Assembly: GCA_038212015.1 (NCBI GenBank)
Contig: JBBQUY010000040.1
Location: 1 to 30,609, forward strand
Source of the DNA: JAGQUL01 sp038212015
GTDB lineage: Bacteria > Actinomycetota > Thermoleophilia > Gaiellales > SKUG01
DNA length: 30,609 nucleotides
Reading direction: 5' to 3'
The notes under the pieces: model-generated
Told to the model about the DNA's origin: nothing
Seen by the model: the letters and a program-made list of their open reading frames with translations, nothing else
Database searches by the model: none
Program-made: the position numbers and the translations under genes
Shown here: piece after piece, positions 7,386 through 16,200 of the stretch
Layout of the letters: each line of letters begins with the position of its first letter
Position numbering within the stretch: position 1 is the stretch's first letter

Positions 7386-9251
7386 ATGGCCCTGATCTGT
7401 TGTCAACTGCTCAAGCACGGCAAGTACGTCGCTGCGCATCCGTGGTTCGAGCCCGGCGCGACGATCGCGCTCGGCAATGCCAAGCAGCACATGGAGCACA
7501 TCGGGTCGCTCGCGCTCGTGCAGGCCGGCGCACGCAACGTGGGGCGCATCGTGGAGGTGCTGGGGTCGGTCGAGTCGATCCATGCCGTGATGCGGGGGCT
7601 GCTCGCGGAGGAGGGGCTGCTCGGTCCTGATCCCGCGCCAGGCGTCGAGGTCGGGGCGCCGGATGCGAAGGTGGCGGCGCAGCTCGAGGAGCTGCCGTGG
7701 GAGATCCCCTTCCTGGACCAGCGCGAGGACCGTCGCGCGGACCTGGTCGTCACGATCGACCCGCCGACGGCGAAGGACCACGACGACGCAATCGGCATCG
7801 AACCTGCTGATGGCGACGACCATGCCTGGAAGCTGTGGGTCCACATCGCCGACGTCGCTGCCTACGTGCCGGTCGGCTCGCCGATCGACCTGGAAGCCGC
7901 CGACCGAGCGATGAGCGCGTACGTGCCCGGCACGGTTGCTCCGATGCTGCCGCACGCACTGTCGAGCGACCTGTGCAGCCTGCGCCCGGGTGTCGATCGC
8001 GGCTGCGTGAGCGTGTGCACCGACATCGCCGAAGACGGCTCGATCGTGCGGGCCCGATTCGCGCGAACGCTCATTCGCAGCGCCCGCCGGCTCAGCTACG
8101 ACCAGGTCGACATGCTCATCGCCGACGGCGTGTCGATCGACCCGGTCATCGACGAGGTGCTGCACGGGCTCGACGGCATCACGAGACTGCTGCGCAGCAG
8201 GCGCATGGAACGTGGCGCGCTCGACATGGCGCTGCCGGACGTCGAGATCCGGCTCGGTGACGAGCATCCCGAGGACGCGCTGCTCGCTGCCGAGTCGCGT
8301 TCGCACCAGCTCGTCGAGGAATGCATGCTCGTCGCCAACGACGCGGTCGGCCTCCGGCTGGCGCAGGCACAGGCGCCTGGCATCTGGCGCATCCATGAGC
8401 ATCCCGATCCGCAGTCCGTCGTCGCGATGCTCAAGACCTTCGAGCAGCTTGGCGTCCCGACGCCACCGGTGCCCGATGCGTTCGCCGGGGCGGAGGCCGC
8501 GGCGCTCGCCGCAGACGCCGCCAAGCGAGCTGGGCGGTATGCGGAGACCGCGCGCCGTGGTCGCGCGACGTTCGTGCCGCGCGTGCTGCGCGCGCTCAAG
8601 CAGGCCGAGTATCGGGCAAAGACCGGTCCGCACTCGGGGCTCGCGACGATGCACTACGCGCACTTCACGTCACCGATCCGGCGCTATCCGGACCTGGTCA
8701 ACCATCGCTCGCTCCTGCAGCTGCTCGGCTGCTACGACGGTGCCCCCGCGGACGAGCGCCTGCCGGAGCTCGCCGAGCACGTGAGCATCGTCGAGCGCGA
8801 CCTGCAGAAGCTTGAACGACGCGCCGACAAGATCACGCTTGCCTACCTGCTCTACCGTCGCCTGCATACCGGCGACGACGGCGGCGAGGATGGCAGCGGC
8901 CGCTGGCGCGGCGAGATCAACGGCCTCATCGGTGCCGGCATGTTCATCCGCTTCGGCGGCGTGTTCGAAGGCTTCCTGCCCGCGCGCGTGCTGTCACCGG
9001 ACGAGCGCTACCAGCTCGACGAGCTCGGGCTGGCGATGGTCGGATCTCGATCCGGGCACCGCTTCCGCCTCGGTGACGCGGTCGACGTGTACGTCGATCG
9101 AGTCGACCGCGCGAACGGGAGGATCGACCTGCGGCGCGCGCCCGTCGATCGCGACCAGCGGCGCGAGGTAGTTCGCCCTCCGGCCAAGGGCAGCGGCGGA
9201 CAGCATCGCGGGCGCGGCAACAAGGGCCGCGGTCGCGGACGCGGCCGGTGA
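7386..9251 (+). CDS. rnr: RNB-domain 3'-5' exoribonuclease, short RNase R type
   Basis: A processive 3'-5' exoribonuclease of the RNase II/R family. The metal-binding motif DPPTAKDHDDA (125-135) gives Asp125, Asp131, Asp133 and Asp134 in the D-x5-D-x-DD spacing of the family. The late catalytic segment HYAHFTSPIRRYPDLVNHR is intact. A C-terminal S1 RNA-binding domain (about 505-595) and a basic Arg/Gly tail (GRGNKGRGRGRGR) follow. At 621 residues it is shorter than E. coli RNase R (about 813). The N-terminal helix-turn-helix is absent, and only one cold-shock-like domain (residues 5-60) precedes the RNB domain. ATG 7386 has only a weak ribosome site. smpB lies 31 bases downstream, and RNase R degrades non-stop mRNAs during trans-translation, so the pairing makes functional sense. 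Confidence 0.92.
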   Translation: MALICCQLLKHGKYVAAHPWFEPGATIALGNAKQHMEHIGSLALVQAGARNVGRIVEVLGSVESIHAVMRGLLAEEGLLGPDPAPGVEVGAPDAKVAAQLEELPWEIPFLDQREDRRADLVVTIDPPTAKDHDDAIGIEPADGDDHAWKLWVHIADVAAYVPVGSPIDLEAADRAMSAYVPGTVAPMLPHALSSDLCSLRPGVDRGCVSVCTDIAEDGSIVRARFARTLIRSARRLSYDQVDMLIADGVSIDPVIDEVLHGLDGITRLLRSRRMERGALDMALPDVEIRLGDEHPEDALLAAESRSHQLVEECMLVANDAVGLRLAQAQAPGIWRIHEHPDPQSVVAMLKTFEQLGVPTPPVPDAFAGAEAAALAADAAKRAGRYAETARRGRATFVPRVLRALKQAEYRAKTGPHSGLATMHYAHFTSPIRRYPDLVNHRSLLQLLGCYDGAPADERLPELAEHVSIVERDLQKLERRADKITLAYLLYRRLHTGDDGGEDGSGRWRGEINGLIGAGMFIRFGGVFEGFLPARVLSPDERYQLDELGLAMVGSRSGHRFRLGDAVDVYVDRVDRANGRIDLRRAPVDRDQRREVVRPPAKGSGGQHRGRGNKGRGRGRGR

Positions 9252-9265
9252 TCGGTGCGGAGGAC

Positions 9266-9274
9266 TGGTACCCT
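9266..9274 (+). promoter_or_regulatory. Possible extended -10 element before smpB
   Basis: TGGTACCCT lies 8 bases before the smpB start codon and resembles an actinobacterial extended -10 (TGnTAnnnT). GGAGG (9259-9263) is 19 bases from the ATG, too far to be its ribosome site. smpB may therefore have its own nearly leaderless transcript in addition to read-through from the RNase gene. Confidence 0.35.
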
Positions 9275-9282
9275 TCGATCCG

Positions 9283-9756
9283 ATGGCAGCCAAGAAACAG
9301 CATGGTGACGGTCGAAAGATCGTCGCGGAGAATCCCAAGGCGCGGTATGACTACGCGATTCTGGAGACGCTCGAGGCCGGGCTTGCGCTGACCGGCACCG
9401 AAGTCAAGTCGCTTCGCTCGGGCAAGGCCACCATCAAGGAAGCGTACGTGCGGATCGACGACGGCGAAGCGTGGATCCTCGGGATGAACATCTCCACGTA
9501 CGAGCAGGGGAACGTCTTCAACCACGACCCCATGCGAACGCGCAAGCTCCTGCTGCACCGCAAGGAGATCAACGACCTGCATGCACAGGTCACGCGCAAG
9601 GGCTGCACGATCGTCCCGCTGTCGCTGTACTTTCGCGAGGGTCGTGCCAAGCTCACGATCGGTCTCGCCAAGGGCAAGGACGTCGGTGACAAGCGCCAGA
9701 CGATCGCCAAGCGCGACGTGCAGCGTCAGATCGACCGCGAGATGAAGCAACGCTGA
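9283..9756 (+). CDS. smpB: SsrA-binding protein SmpB
   Basis: The 157-residue protein partner of tmRNA. It binds the tRNA-like domain of tmRNA and delivers it to ribosomes stalled on broken mRNAs. The conserved core is clear: RKIVAENPKARYDYAILET, then GLALTGTEVKSLRSGKA, the stretch around LGMNISTYEQGN, and HDPMRTRKLLLHRKEI. The C-terminal tail GDKRQTIAKRDVQRQIDREMK fits the segment that becomes helical in the empty mRNA channel. Length is normal. The tmRNA gene itself lies 2.8 kb downstream on the same strand, with accessory genes in between. Confidence 0.97.
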   Translation: MAAKKQHGDGRKIVAENPKARYDYAILETLEAGLALTGTEVKSLRSGKATIKEAYVRIDDGEAWILGMNISTYEQGNVFNHDPMRTRKLLLHRKEINDLHAQVTRKGCTIVPLSLYFREGRAKLTIGLAKGKDVGDKRQTIAKRDVQRQIDREMKQR

Positions 9757-9897
9757 TCGACGGTACCAGAGCGGCTTGGCGTCACATGCCGCTTGCGCGT
9801 TGTGCGAACTCGTTGTTCACTGGACGTGGGGAGCCATGTCTTGAGACTGCCATGGAGGAGCGCTCGAAACGATCCCCGGGGGGACGGAGAACGAATT

Positions 9898-10659
9898 ATG
9901 TGCGGAATGAGCAACGTAGCAGGAGCCAGCGGCGGGGGACCGCCCGGCAAGGTCACGCAGCAGACCGGCGTCGCCGGTGCGAGCGGTGACGCGCCCGGCA
10001 AGGGCAAGGTCGCAGGCGCGACCGGTGGTGGTGATGCCGGCGCAGGCGCGGCAGCGCTTGGCGGAGGAAGCGACCTCTCGTCGATCCTCAAGTCGCTGTC
10101 GGAGGCCGTCAAGGCGCTCGCAGAAGCTGTCTCGAAGATGAACGTCTCGGGCGGTGGCGGCTCCATGGCCGGCTGCAACATGGGCGGCAAGGTCGCCGGT
10201 GTCCAGGGCGAAGCTGCCACGAAGAAGCAGTACGTCGCCAGGACGCCGCAGGCCGTGGCCTCGTCCCGCAAGGATGAAGACGACGCCTTCGAGCAGCGCG
10301 TGCTGGAGCTCATCAACGTGGAGCGCCAGAAGGCCGGGCTCGCGCCCGTCTCCTACAACGCCACGCTCGACAGTGCGGCCGAGAAGCACGCGGCGCACAT
10401 GGCCGCCGTGCGCAGGATGGCGCATGACGGCATCGGCGACGGCGACCCTGGTGCGCGAGCGCGTGCCGAGGGATGGCGCAAGTCCTGGGGCGAAAATGTC
10501 GCCACCGGCCAGACGTCGCCCGAGCAGGTCGTGCGCGAGTGGATGAACTCGCCGACGCATCGGCGCAACATCATGGATCCGAACTTCCGCAACATGGGCG
10601 TCGGTCTCACGATGGGAGCCGATGGTCGCTCGTACTGGGCGCAGGAATTCGGCGCGTAG
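9898..10659 (+). CDS. CAP (SCP/PR1-like) domain protein with a Gly/Ala repeat N terminus and no signal peptide
   Basis: A 253-residue protein. The CAP domain spans about 123-253 (FEQRVLELINVERQKAGLAP at its start). It has the expected elements: the helix with EKHAAHMAAVRRMAHDG, then SWGENVATG, the WMNSPTHRRNIMDPNFRNMGVG motif and the final YWAQEFG. Bacterial CAP proteins are normally secreted, yet no Sec signal or lipobox is visible. Residues 1-55 are Gly/Ala/Ser-rich with VAGASG at 7 and 25, VAGATG at 38 and VAGVQG at 99, and an amphipathic helix lies at 58-81. I chose ATG 9898 because GGAGA (9886-9890) sits 7 bases upstream; a TTG at 9793 is possible but unsupported. The role of the CAP domain here is unknown. 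A terminator-like hairpin follows. Confidence 0.88.
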   Translation: MCGMSNVAGASGGGPPGKVTQQTGVAGASGDAPGKGKVAGATGGGDAGAGAAALGGGSDLSSILKSLSEAVKALAEAVSKMNVSGGGGSMAGCNMGGKVAGVQGEAATKKQYVARTPQAVASSRKDEDDAFEQRVLELINVERQKAGLAPVSYNATLDSAAEKHAAHMAAVRRMAHDGIGDGDPGARARAEGWRKSWGENVATGQTSPEQVVREWMNSPTHRRNIMDPNFRNMGVGLTMGADGRSYWAQEFGA

Positions 10660-10678
10660 CACCTGATCCGAAATTGCA

Positions 10679-10722
10679 CCGGGCCGGCGCCGTCGACTTC
10701 TGTCGCACGGTGACCGGCCCGG
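10679..10722. terminator. Bidirectional terminator candidate between two convergent genes
   Basis: CCGGGCCGG (10679-10687) and CCGGCCCGG (10714-10722) are perfectly complementary, followed on the plus strand by the T-rich GAGTTCTTCTG. An outer pair, CACCTGATC (10660-10668) and GATCAGGTG (10742-10750), brackets the whole gap and overlaps the end of the minus-strand gene. The site separates the CAP gene from the convergent gene whose stop codon is at 10744. Confidence 0.7.
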
Positions 10723-10743
10723 AGTTCTTCTGCTGATCGTCGA

Positions 10744-11433
10744 TCAGGTGGCGTACTGGCGCATGAGCGTCACGTCCTGGGCGACTGCCGCTCGCACGTC
10801 CGGTGATCCGAGGCCGGTGGGCACGACGCCCTTCATCACCTCGTAGCGGCGCACCGCGTCACTCGTCGCCTTGTCGAACGTCGCCGTGAGCTTGCCCTTG
10901 TACATGCCGAGCGTGGCGAGGTCCGACTGCAGTTTCTTGGCCGCTGGACCACGTGCGCCCGAGCGGAGCGTCGCGCCGCCCTGTGGGCTCGGCGTCGGCA
11001 CCATCGCGCCCTGCTGCGCGGCCTGGGCCTGCGCCTGCATCGCGAGGTTCTGCTTGCGCTTGCCGATGAAGTGCATGACGCCTGCGCCGACGACGCCGAC
11101 CGCACCGCCGATTGCCGCGATGATGCCCTTGGCTGCCCAGCCGCCGACACCGAACATCGTGACTTCACGCAGGCCAGGCACCAGGAACGTCGCGCCGAGG
11201 CCGAGACCGGCACCGACCGCACCGCCCACGAGCAGCTTCTTGACGAGCGACCCGCCGGGCGCGTCGCCGGGAGCGCCGCCACCTTCGGCGATGCCCTGCG
11301 CCATGTAGCCGCCGGCCGCAGCGGATCCGGTGGCGAACGACGTGCCGCCGATCGCGCCATCGCTGTTCACGTCGGTCTTGGTGACCTGCTCCACCTTGGT
11401 GATCGCAGATGCCGCAATGCTTGACAGGCTCAT
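10744..11433 (-). CDS. Glycine-zipper membrane protein with C-terminal peptidoglycan-binding domain
   Basis: A 229-residue protein, start ATG 11433 preceded by a GAGAGGACGAGGG purine-rich stretch. The N terminus (about 1-60) has an amphipathic helix (LSSIAASAITKVEQVTK) and a single EF-hand-like loop DVNSDGAIG, which could bind calcium but lacks the usual acidic last ligand. Residues about 65-135 are hydrophobic and Gly-rich (GGAVGAGLGLGATF, IIAAIGGAVGVVGAGVMHF), forming two or three glycine-zipper helices. The C-terminal 70 residues match a PG_binding_1 fold: LRSGARGPAAKKLQSDL, then LGMYKGKLTATFDKATSDAVRRYE. This domain normally binds cell-wall peptidoglycan. No cleavable signal peptide is visible. 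It converges with the CAP gene. Function is unknown; a link between membrane and wall is a reasonable inference. Confidence 0.8.
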   Translation of the reverse strand: MSLSSIAASAITKVEQVTKTDVNSDGAIGGTSFATGSAAAGGYMAQGIAEGGGAPGDAPGGSLVKKLLVGGAVGAGLGLGATFLVPGLREVTMFGVGGWAAKGIIAAIGGAVGVVGAGVMHFIGKRKQNLAMQAQAQAAQQGAMVPTPSPQGGATLRSGARGPAAKKLQSDLATLGMYKGKLTATFDKATSDAVRRYEVMKGVVPTGLGSPDVRAAVAQDVTLMRQYAT

Positions 11434-11618
11434 GCCCTCGTCCTCTCGTCGGATATGCAACGCACCAAACTGGGGGCAGTGCGCAAACTCATCCATGTAT
11501 CGCGGCGTCCAGCGACTTTGGTTCAACCCGGCCACGGGTTGGCCGCATCAGGGCATGCGGCGGCCCGTTCTCACGTTCCACGCGCGGGCGCGGGCGCGCA
11601 TGTAAGCGCGTACGGGTG
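11434..11618. other. Non-coding spacer, leader of the peptidoglycan-binding gene
   Basis: This 185-base gap between two minus-strand genes has no convincing ORF. CAACCCG (11524-11530) and CGGGTTG (11535-11541) form a perfect 7-bp hairpin with a 4-base loop, perhaps the end of the upstream operon's transcript. A GC-repeat (GCGCGGGCGCGGGCGCGC, about 11580-11597) lies near its right end. No promoter could be assigned with confidence. Confidence 0.4.
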
Positions 11619-11993
11619 TCAGTCCCAGCCGGCCCCGGCGAGCGCGGTCTCGACGTGGTCCATCGCGGTCCCGAGTTCGTCGAGCAGCAGGTCGACGTGT
11701 GTCTGGTCGCTCGTCGTCGTGAGCAGCTCGAGCAGGCGCAGGGCGTGGTCCAGGCGCGGCAGTACGGCGCGGGCCGCGGCGCGAGCTTCGTCGGCGGCTG
11801 CGTGGCCCGCGCCGACGTGCAGGTGGGTGCGTGCCTCGTGGACGTAGCCCCGCGCGAGGCCTGCATCTCGTACAAGCGTCTGCGGTATCCGGTCGGCGGC
11901 GATGGCGGCGTACGCAGCATTGAGCGAGGCGTGTGCGCGTTCGACGTCCGCCATCGACGGTCCGGCCTGCTCGATCGGCGCGATGCCGTTCAT
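11619..11993 (-). CDS. Small all-helical protein coupled to the emfourin-like gene
   Basis: I do not recognise this 124-residue protein. Almost the whole length is predicted helix: four segments rich in Ala, Leu and His with acidic and basic faces (for example DVERAHASLNAAYAAIA and LPRLDHALRLLELL). It therefore looks like a soluble four-helix bundle. It has no membrane segment or signal peptide. Its ATG (11991-11993) overlaps the stop codon of the upstream gene (11990-11992) in an ATGA arrangement, so the two proteins are translated in a coupled way and may bind each other. Context next to a putative protease-inhibitor-like protein gives no firm function. Confidence 0.75.
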   Translation of the reverse strand: MNGIAPIEQAGPSMADVERAHASLNAAYAAIAADRIPQTLVRDAGLARGYVHEARTHLHVGAGHAAADEARAAARAVLPRLDHALRLLELLTTTSDQTHVDLLLDELGTAMDHVETALAGAGWD

Positions 11994-12403
11994 GCGGTCA
12001 CCGGCTGCATGTGCATGCTCATCGTGTGAAACGGGTTGAAGTCTCCTCGTACGAGGCGCTGCGCAGCGAGCATGACGCCGTGCAGCACTTCGTCGGCCCC
12101 GACGTCGACCGAGTGGAACGTATGCACGCGACCGCCGATGCTCAGCTCGACGTCGTAGTGGAACATGTCGAACCCGCGACGATCACTTGGCGCCGGGTTG
12201 ACCGCGACGAGCCGCGACAGCGCGTGCATCAGCTCCTGCGACGTGAACGCATCGAGCTCGAACCGGCGATCGCCGGCCATCCGATCGGTGACGGAAGCAG
12301 CCAGAGTGTCGTCGACGTGCAGCAACTCATCGACTCCGACGATGCCGCCGGTGCGTCGGATCTTCACGTACTCGAAATCGGGAATGAGGGGCTCGATGTG
12401 CAT
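11990..12403 (-). CDS. Emfourin-like protein (putative metalloprotease inhibitor fold)
   Basis: A 137-residue soluble protein, start ATG 12403 with GAGG about 6 bases upstream. Its pattern resembles emfourin, the small inhibitor of protealysin-type M4 metalloproteases: an early strand YVKIRRTGGIVGVDE, a central helix (SQELMHALSRLV), and a paired-strand section FHYDVELSIGGRVHTFHSV followed by a helix. The final segment aligns with a second protein in this window (27684-28121), so these are likely paralogues. No M4 protease gene is seen here, so the target, if any, is elsewhere. The match is from pattern memory and not from a search. The gene is the first of a two-gene coupled operon and is divergent from ssrA. 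Confidence 0.65.
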   Translation of the reverse strand: MHIEPLIPDFEYVKIRRTGGIVGVDELLHVDDTLAASVTDRMAGDRRFELDAFTSQELMHALSRLVAVNPAPSDRRGFDMFHYDVELSIGGRVHTFHSVDVGADEVLHGVMLAAQRLVRGDFNPFHTMSMHMQPVTA

Positions 12404-12519
12404 GGGGGGCCTCGGAGTCGGTTCTCGGTGTCGGAAGCAGTCTGTCGAGCGCCGTGATCGACGAAATCGGGGCACCCGCGCAGTCGGCTGCGGAAATCCC
12501 GCATGTCGCGCCGCTCCGC

Positions 12520-12525
12520 TACACT
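12520..12525 (+). promoter_or_regulatory. Probable -10 element of the tmRNA gene
   Basis: TACACT at 12520-12525 fits a sigma-70-type -10 (TAnnnT) and lies 19 bases before the mature 5' end of tmRNA, leaving a short leader for RNase P to remove. No good -35 is visible, as is common in high-GC bacteria. Confidence 0.5.
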
Positions 12526-12544
12526 GGGTGGGTGACCACCTCAC

Positions 12545-12923
12545 GGGGGCGACCTGGCTTCGACAGGGTCGATCGCGCGGGTGGGTCGCGAGCCGAGGAC
12601 GCCGGTTGGCCTCGTTAATCAGTCCGGCACAACACACATGCGACTCACACTGATGAGCACATGCTCGCCTACGCTGCCTGATTTCAGGTAACGGAACGCG
12701 AAGGCCCCGGCGGGCTCCGCCCGTAGTACCGCTGCCGGCCTCAAGATACGGGCTTGCTGGCGTCGTAACCCATCTCGACGGCGCCGGGACTTTCAGGAGG
12801 TGGATGGGAACGACTTGCCGGCCTTCGGGGCGGGTCACTCCCGAGAACATACTGAAGGCTACGCTCGTAGACGCCCATACCAAGCCGGCCGTGGACGCGG
12901 GTTCGATTCCCGCCGCCTCCACC
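12545..12923 (+). ncRNA. ssrA: Transfer-messenger RNA (tmRNA)
   Basis: tmRNA rescues ribosomes stalled on broken mRNAs and adds a degradation tag. The 5' end GGGGGCGACCTGGCTTCGAC is characteristic. The first seven bases (12545-12551) pair with CGCCTCC (12914-12920) to form the acceptor stem with one G-U pair, and the T-arm GCGGGTTCGATTCCCGC precedes it. The discriminator A is at 12921. CC follows, but the next base is T, so the final CCA is not fully encoded. The likely tag frame resumes at GCG 12640 and reads ATHTDEHMLAYAA, then TGA (12679-12681). GCCGGTTGGCC...GGC before it fits pseudoknot 1. The partner smpB is at 9283. Length of about 379 is normal. Confidence 0.96.
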
Positions 12924-12941
12924 TCCGTGACTGCACGACAT

Positions 12942-12966
12942 GAGCCCTCGCCGTCGGCGGGGGCTC
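12942..12966 (+). terminator. Probable terminator of ssrA
   Basis: GAGCCCTCGCC (12942-12952) and GGCGGGGGCTC (12956-12966) form an 11-bp stem with one G-U pair and a 3-base loop, 20 bases after the tmRNA 3' end. There is no U-tract. Confidence 0.7.
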
Positions 12967-13296
12967 CGTCGTCTCGTCACGAAAGTGGGCAGCGCTCGCT
13001 CAGTCATCGGTGAGCGAGCTCCCCATGACCTTCGCTCCGCTCGGCTTCCCCGCCTGCGGCGGTGCGAACCCGCGGTCACGGCCGGCTTGAACCCCTTGTT
13101 TTACAGGGGATTCCGTTTCGGTTCATACGAGCCACTGCGGCTCCGGCCGACCGGTTTCACGATTGAGCCGAACTCGGTGGACAGATCGTGATTTTCGTAG
13201 TTCCCTGAAGCGGTGCAGGTTGGACGAACCTGCAGCTTGGGACATGCACCGGCGCCCCCCTTCATCATGCCGGAGCCGGACCACGGCAGGGACAAA
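12967..13296. other. Non-coding region between ssrA and the giant gene
   Basis: About 330 bases with no convincing gene. GCTCGCTCA (12994-13002) and TGAGCGAGC (13011-13019) form a perfect 9-bp hairpin, perhaps a second terminator. Further on, CCCCT...AGGGG flanks an AT-rich TTGTTTTAC near 13093-13110, the only AT-rich spot in the area and a plausible part of the promoter of the large gene at 13297. No att-like repeat of the tmRNA 3' end was found. Confidence 0.45.
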
Positions 13297-16200
13297 ATGT
13301 CAGTTTCAGGAGCAGGCAGGACGCCGGGCATCGTTGCCGGGACGTCGCAGACCCAGGACGCGCGGCTGGACCAGCAGGCGCGCCAGGCCGAATGGACCCA
13401 GAAGGACCTCGTCAAGACGCTCGACGGCCGCGCCGACAGCGCCGAGGACGCCGCCAAGGATGCCGACCGGACTGCCGACAAGTCTGCCGACCGCCTCGGC
13501 GACCTGCGCGGTGATGTCGCAGGCGAGCACAAGGATGTCGACAAGGCCCAGGCCGACCTGCAGAAGCAGGAGGGCGAGGTTGCCAAGGCGCAGACTGGCG
13601 TCGAAAAGGCCCAGCGCGAGTATGACGCCGCTCGCACGGCGGTCGACGAGGCACGGCGCGACGTGACCGGCGCCAAGGGCGACGTGACCCAGGCCGAGAG
13701 CGCGCTGAAAACTGCCGAGTCGAAGCTGGATGGCGCCAAGAAGGCGCGTGAGCAGGCCGAGGACGGCGTCGACCGCGCCAAGGATGCGGTGAAGGATGCC
13801 GAGAAGCTGGTCGACAAGGCCGAGGACCGCGTCAAGGACGCGCAGAAGGACGTGGAGAAGGCGCGCGACAAGGTCGCGGACGAGCGCCGTGACGTCAGCG
13901 ACGCGCGCAACGACGTGCGCGACGCACGCTCCGAGGTGAGCGACGCGAAGTCCGAGCTCGCCGACGCGCGCAGCACCGTCGCCAGCGAGAAGCAGGACGT
14001 CGCCAAGGCCAAGGACGGCGTGGAGGCCGCCGACGGCAAGGTGGACTCCGCCGAGCGCCATCTCGACAGGTCGAAGGCCGCCGAGGATCGCGCCGAGGAT
14101 GCACTCAAGCGTGCCGAGTCCGGCATCGACAAGGCCGAGGCCAAGGTGGGCTCCGCCCACGACCGCCTGAAGAGCGCCCACGACAGGGCCGCTGCCGCAG
14201 AGCGCGCCGTCGGTGCCGCGCGCGGCGATGTCACCCGTGCTCGTTCTGCGCTTGCCAATGCCGAGGCCCGGCTGCGACGTGACCCGAAGAACACCGCGCT
14301 GCAGGCGGAGGTCCGCCGCGCGCGCGCAAACCTCGCCAATGCCCAGAGCCGACTCGGCGGAGCTGAAGCGAAGCTTGCGAGTGCCAGGTCCGCGGTCACC
14401 GCGGCCGATCGCGCGCTCACCGACGCCAAGCGTGAGCTGGACGCCGCCAAGCGTCGTGCCGACGAGGCGCGCGTCGCACTCGATCGTGCCCGCAAGGCTC
14501 GCGAGACGGCCGAGAAGGCGCTCAAGCAGGCGAAGGAGGCGCTCGCCCAGGCGAAGGATCGTCTGCAGGAGCAGCAGGAGCAGCTGAAGAAGGCACAGAA
14601 GGCGCAGGAGAAGGCGCAGAAGGAACTCGACAAGGCGCAGAAGGAACTCGCCAAGGCCGAGCAGGAGCTCGACAAGCAGCAGTCCGAGCTGAAGAAGGCC
14701 GAGCAGCAGCTCGCCAAGGCGAACGCCGGACTGGTCGACGCCAAGGGCGACCTGGCGTCGGCGAGCTCGAAGCTCGATGCCGCGAAGCGGCGCCTCGACA
14801 CTGCCGAGCAGCGCCTGGACCGAGCCGAGAAGGCCGTCAAGTCTGCGGAGAAGGCGAAAGACAAGGCCGATGACCGCCTCGATGATGCCAAGGACGACCT
14901 CAAGAAGGCCGAGAAGTCATTCGACAAGGCGAAGGACAAGGCCGACGATGAGCGCAAGGACCTCGACAAGGCCAAGGACAAGCTTGCCGATGAGCGCAAG
15001 GACGTCACCAAGGCGAAGGACAAGCTCGCCGACGAGCAGCGGGAGCTGAAGGCCACGCAGGCGAAGCTCGACGACGCAGAGCGAACCGCAAAGTCAGACC
15101 GAACGAAGGCCGAGCGCCTCGAGGGCGAGGCAAGCGCCGCGCGACGAAAGGCCGATGCGGCCGAGGTGCGACGACGCGAGCTCGACGCGATCGCCGACCG
15201 CCGCGAGAAGGAAGGTCCCGCACGCAAGGGCGGCGGCGGACTCCTCGACCGCGCGACGAGCTTCGTCACCGCGCCGGCGCGCGCTGCCGTCGAGGGTGCC
15301 AAGGAGCTTTCCAGCACGGCCGTCGCAGGCGTGAAGGGTGCTGCCGACATCGTCGAGCGCGGCGCCCGCGCCGGAGTGAATGCCGCGAAGAAGGGCGCGC
15401 AGGCCGTCGGCGATGCGGCGCACGCGGCTGGCGAATGGGCGGTCGAGAATTCCGGCACGATCTCCGGCGTGCTCGGCGTCACCGGACTTGCCCTTGCGTG
15501 GACGCCCCTCGGCGCGCCGCTGCTGATGGCGTCAGCCGGCTTCGCCGCCATCGACACCGCGAAGACCGCCAAGGCAGTGATCGACGGCAAGGCCGAATGG
15601 ACCGACCTCGGCATGGCAGCGATCGGCATGGTGCCGGGCGTCGGCAAGGGCGCGCAGATCGCCACCCGAACGATGAAGATCGCGCATACGACCGCGCGTG
15701 CGGCGAATATCGCCGACGACGGCATGGCGGCCTACTACACCGGCCGCGCCGGCATCAACATCGCCACGGGCAAGGGCAGCTGGCAGGACGTCTACGCCAT
15801 CGGCATGATGGGCGCCGGCAAGGCGGCCGGCCGCGTCTCCGCCAACCGCAGCGCCGCACGTGCCGAGGGTGGCAGCACGACGGGCACGGGCGCCAATGCC
15901 GCGCCGGCCGCCGCGGCTCGACCGGAGCGCGCCGACCGCAGCTCGAGTGCCACGACCGCGCCAGCGTCGACGACCCGCTCGCAGCCTGCGTCCACGCCGA
16001 CGAGTGTCACATCGCCCAGTGGGGCGACCGCAGCCCGCACCGAAATCCGCGCCACGAGCCCGACAGCCAACTCCCGCACGATACCGCTCTCCGGGTCGAC
16101 CACAGGCCTGCCTGCATCGAGCGTCGCCGGGGTCAGTGGACGTGGCGCCGACGCGAACGCAGCAACGATCGGCGTGCGTGGTGACCGAGAGATGGCCGTG

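Noticed and set aside
12895..13296. tmRNA 3' end as an integration site for a mobile island
   Set aside because: The site is a known hotspot, but no integrase gene and no direct repeat of the tmRNA 3' end were found in the window.
13101..15725. Long open frame on the minus strand, opposite the coiled coil
   Set aside because: It is a by-product of codon bias in the Lys/Glu/Ala coiled-coil gene. The product is low-complexity Ser/Ala/Arg with no domain, while the plus-strand frame shows clear heptads and domains.
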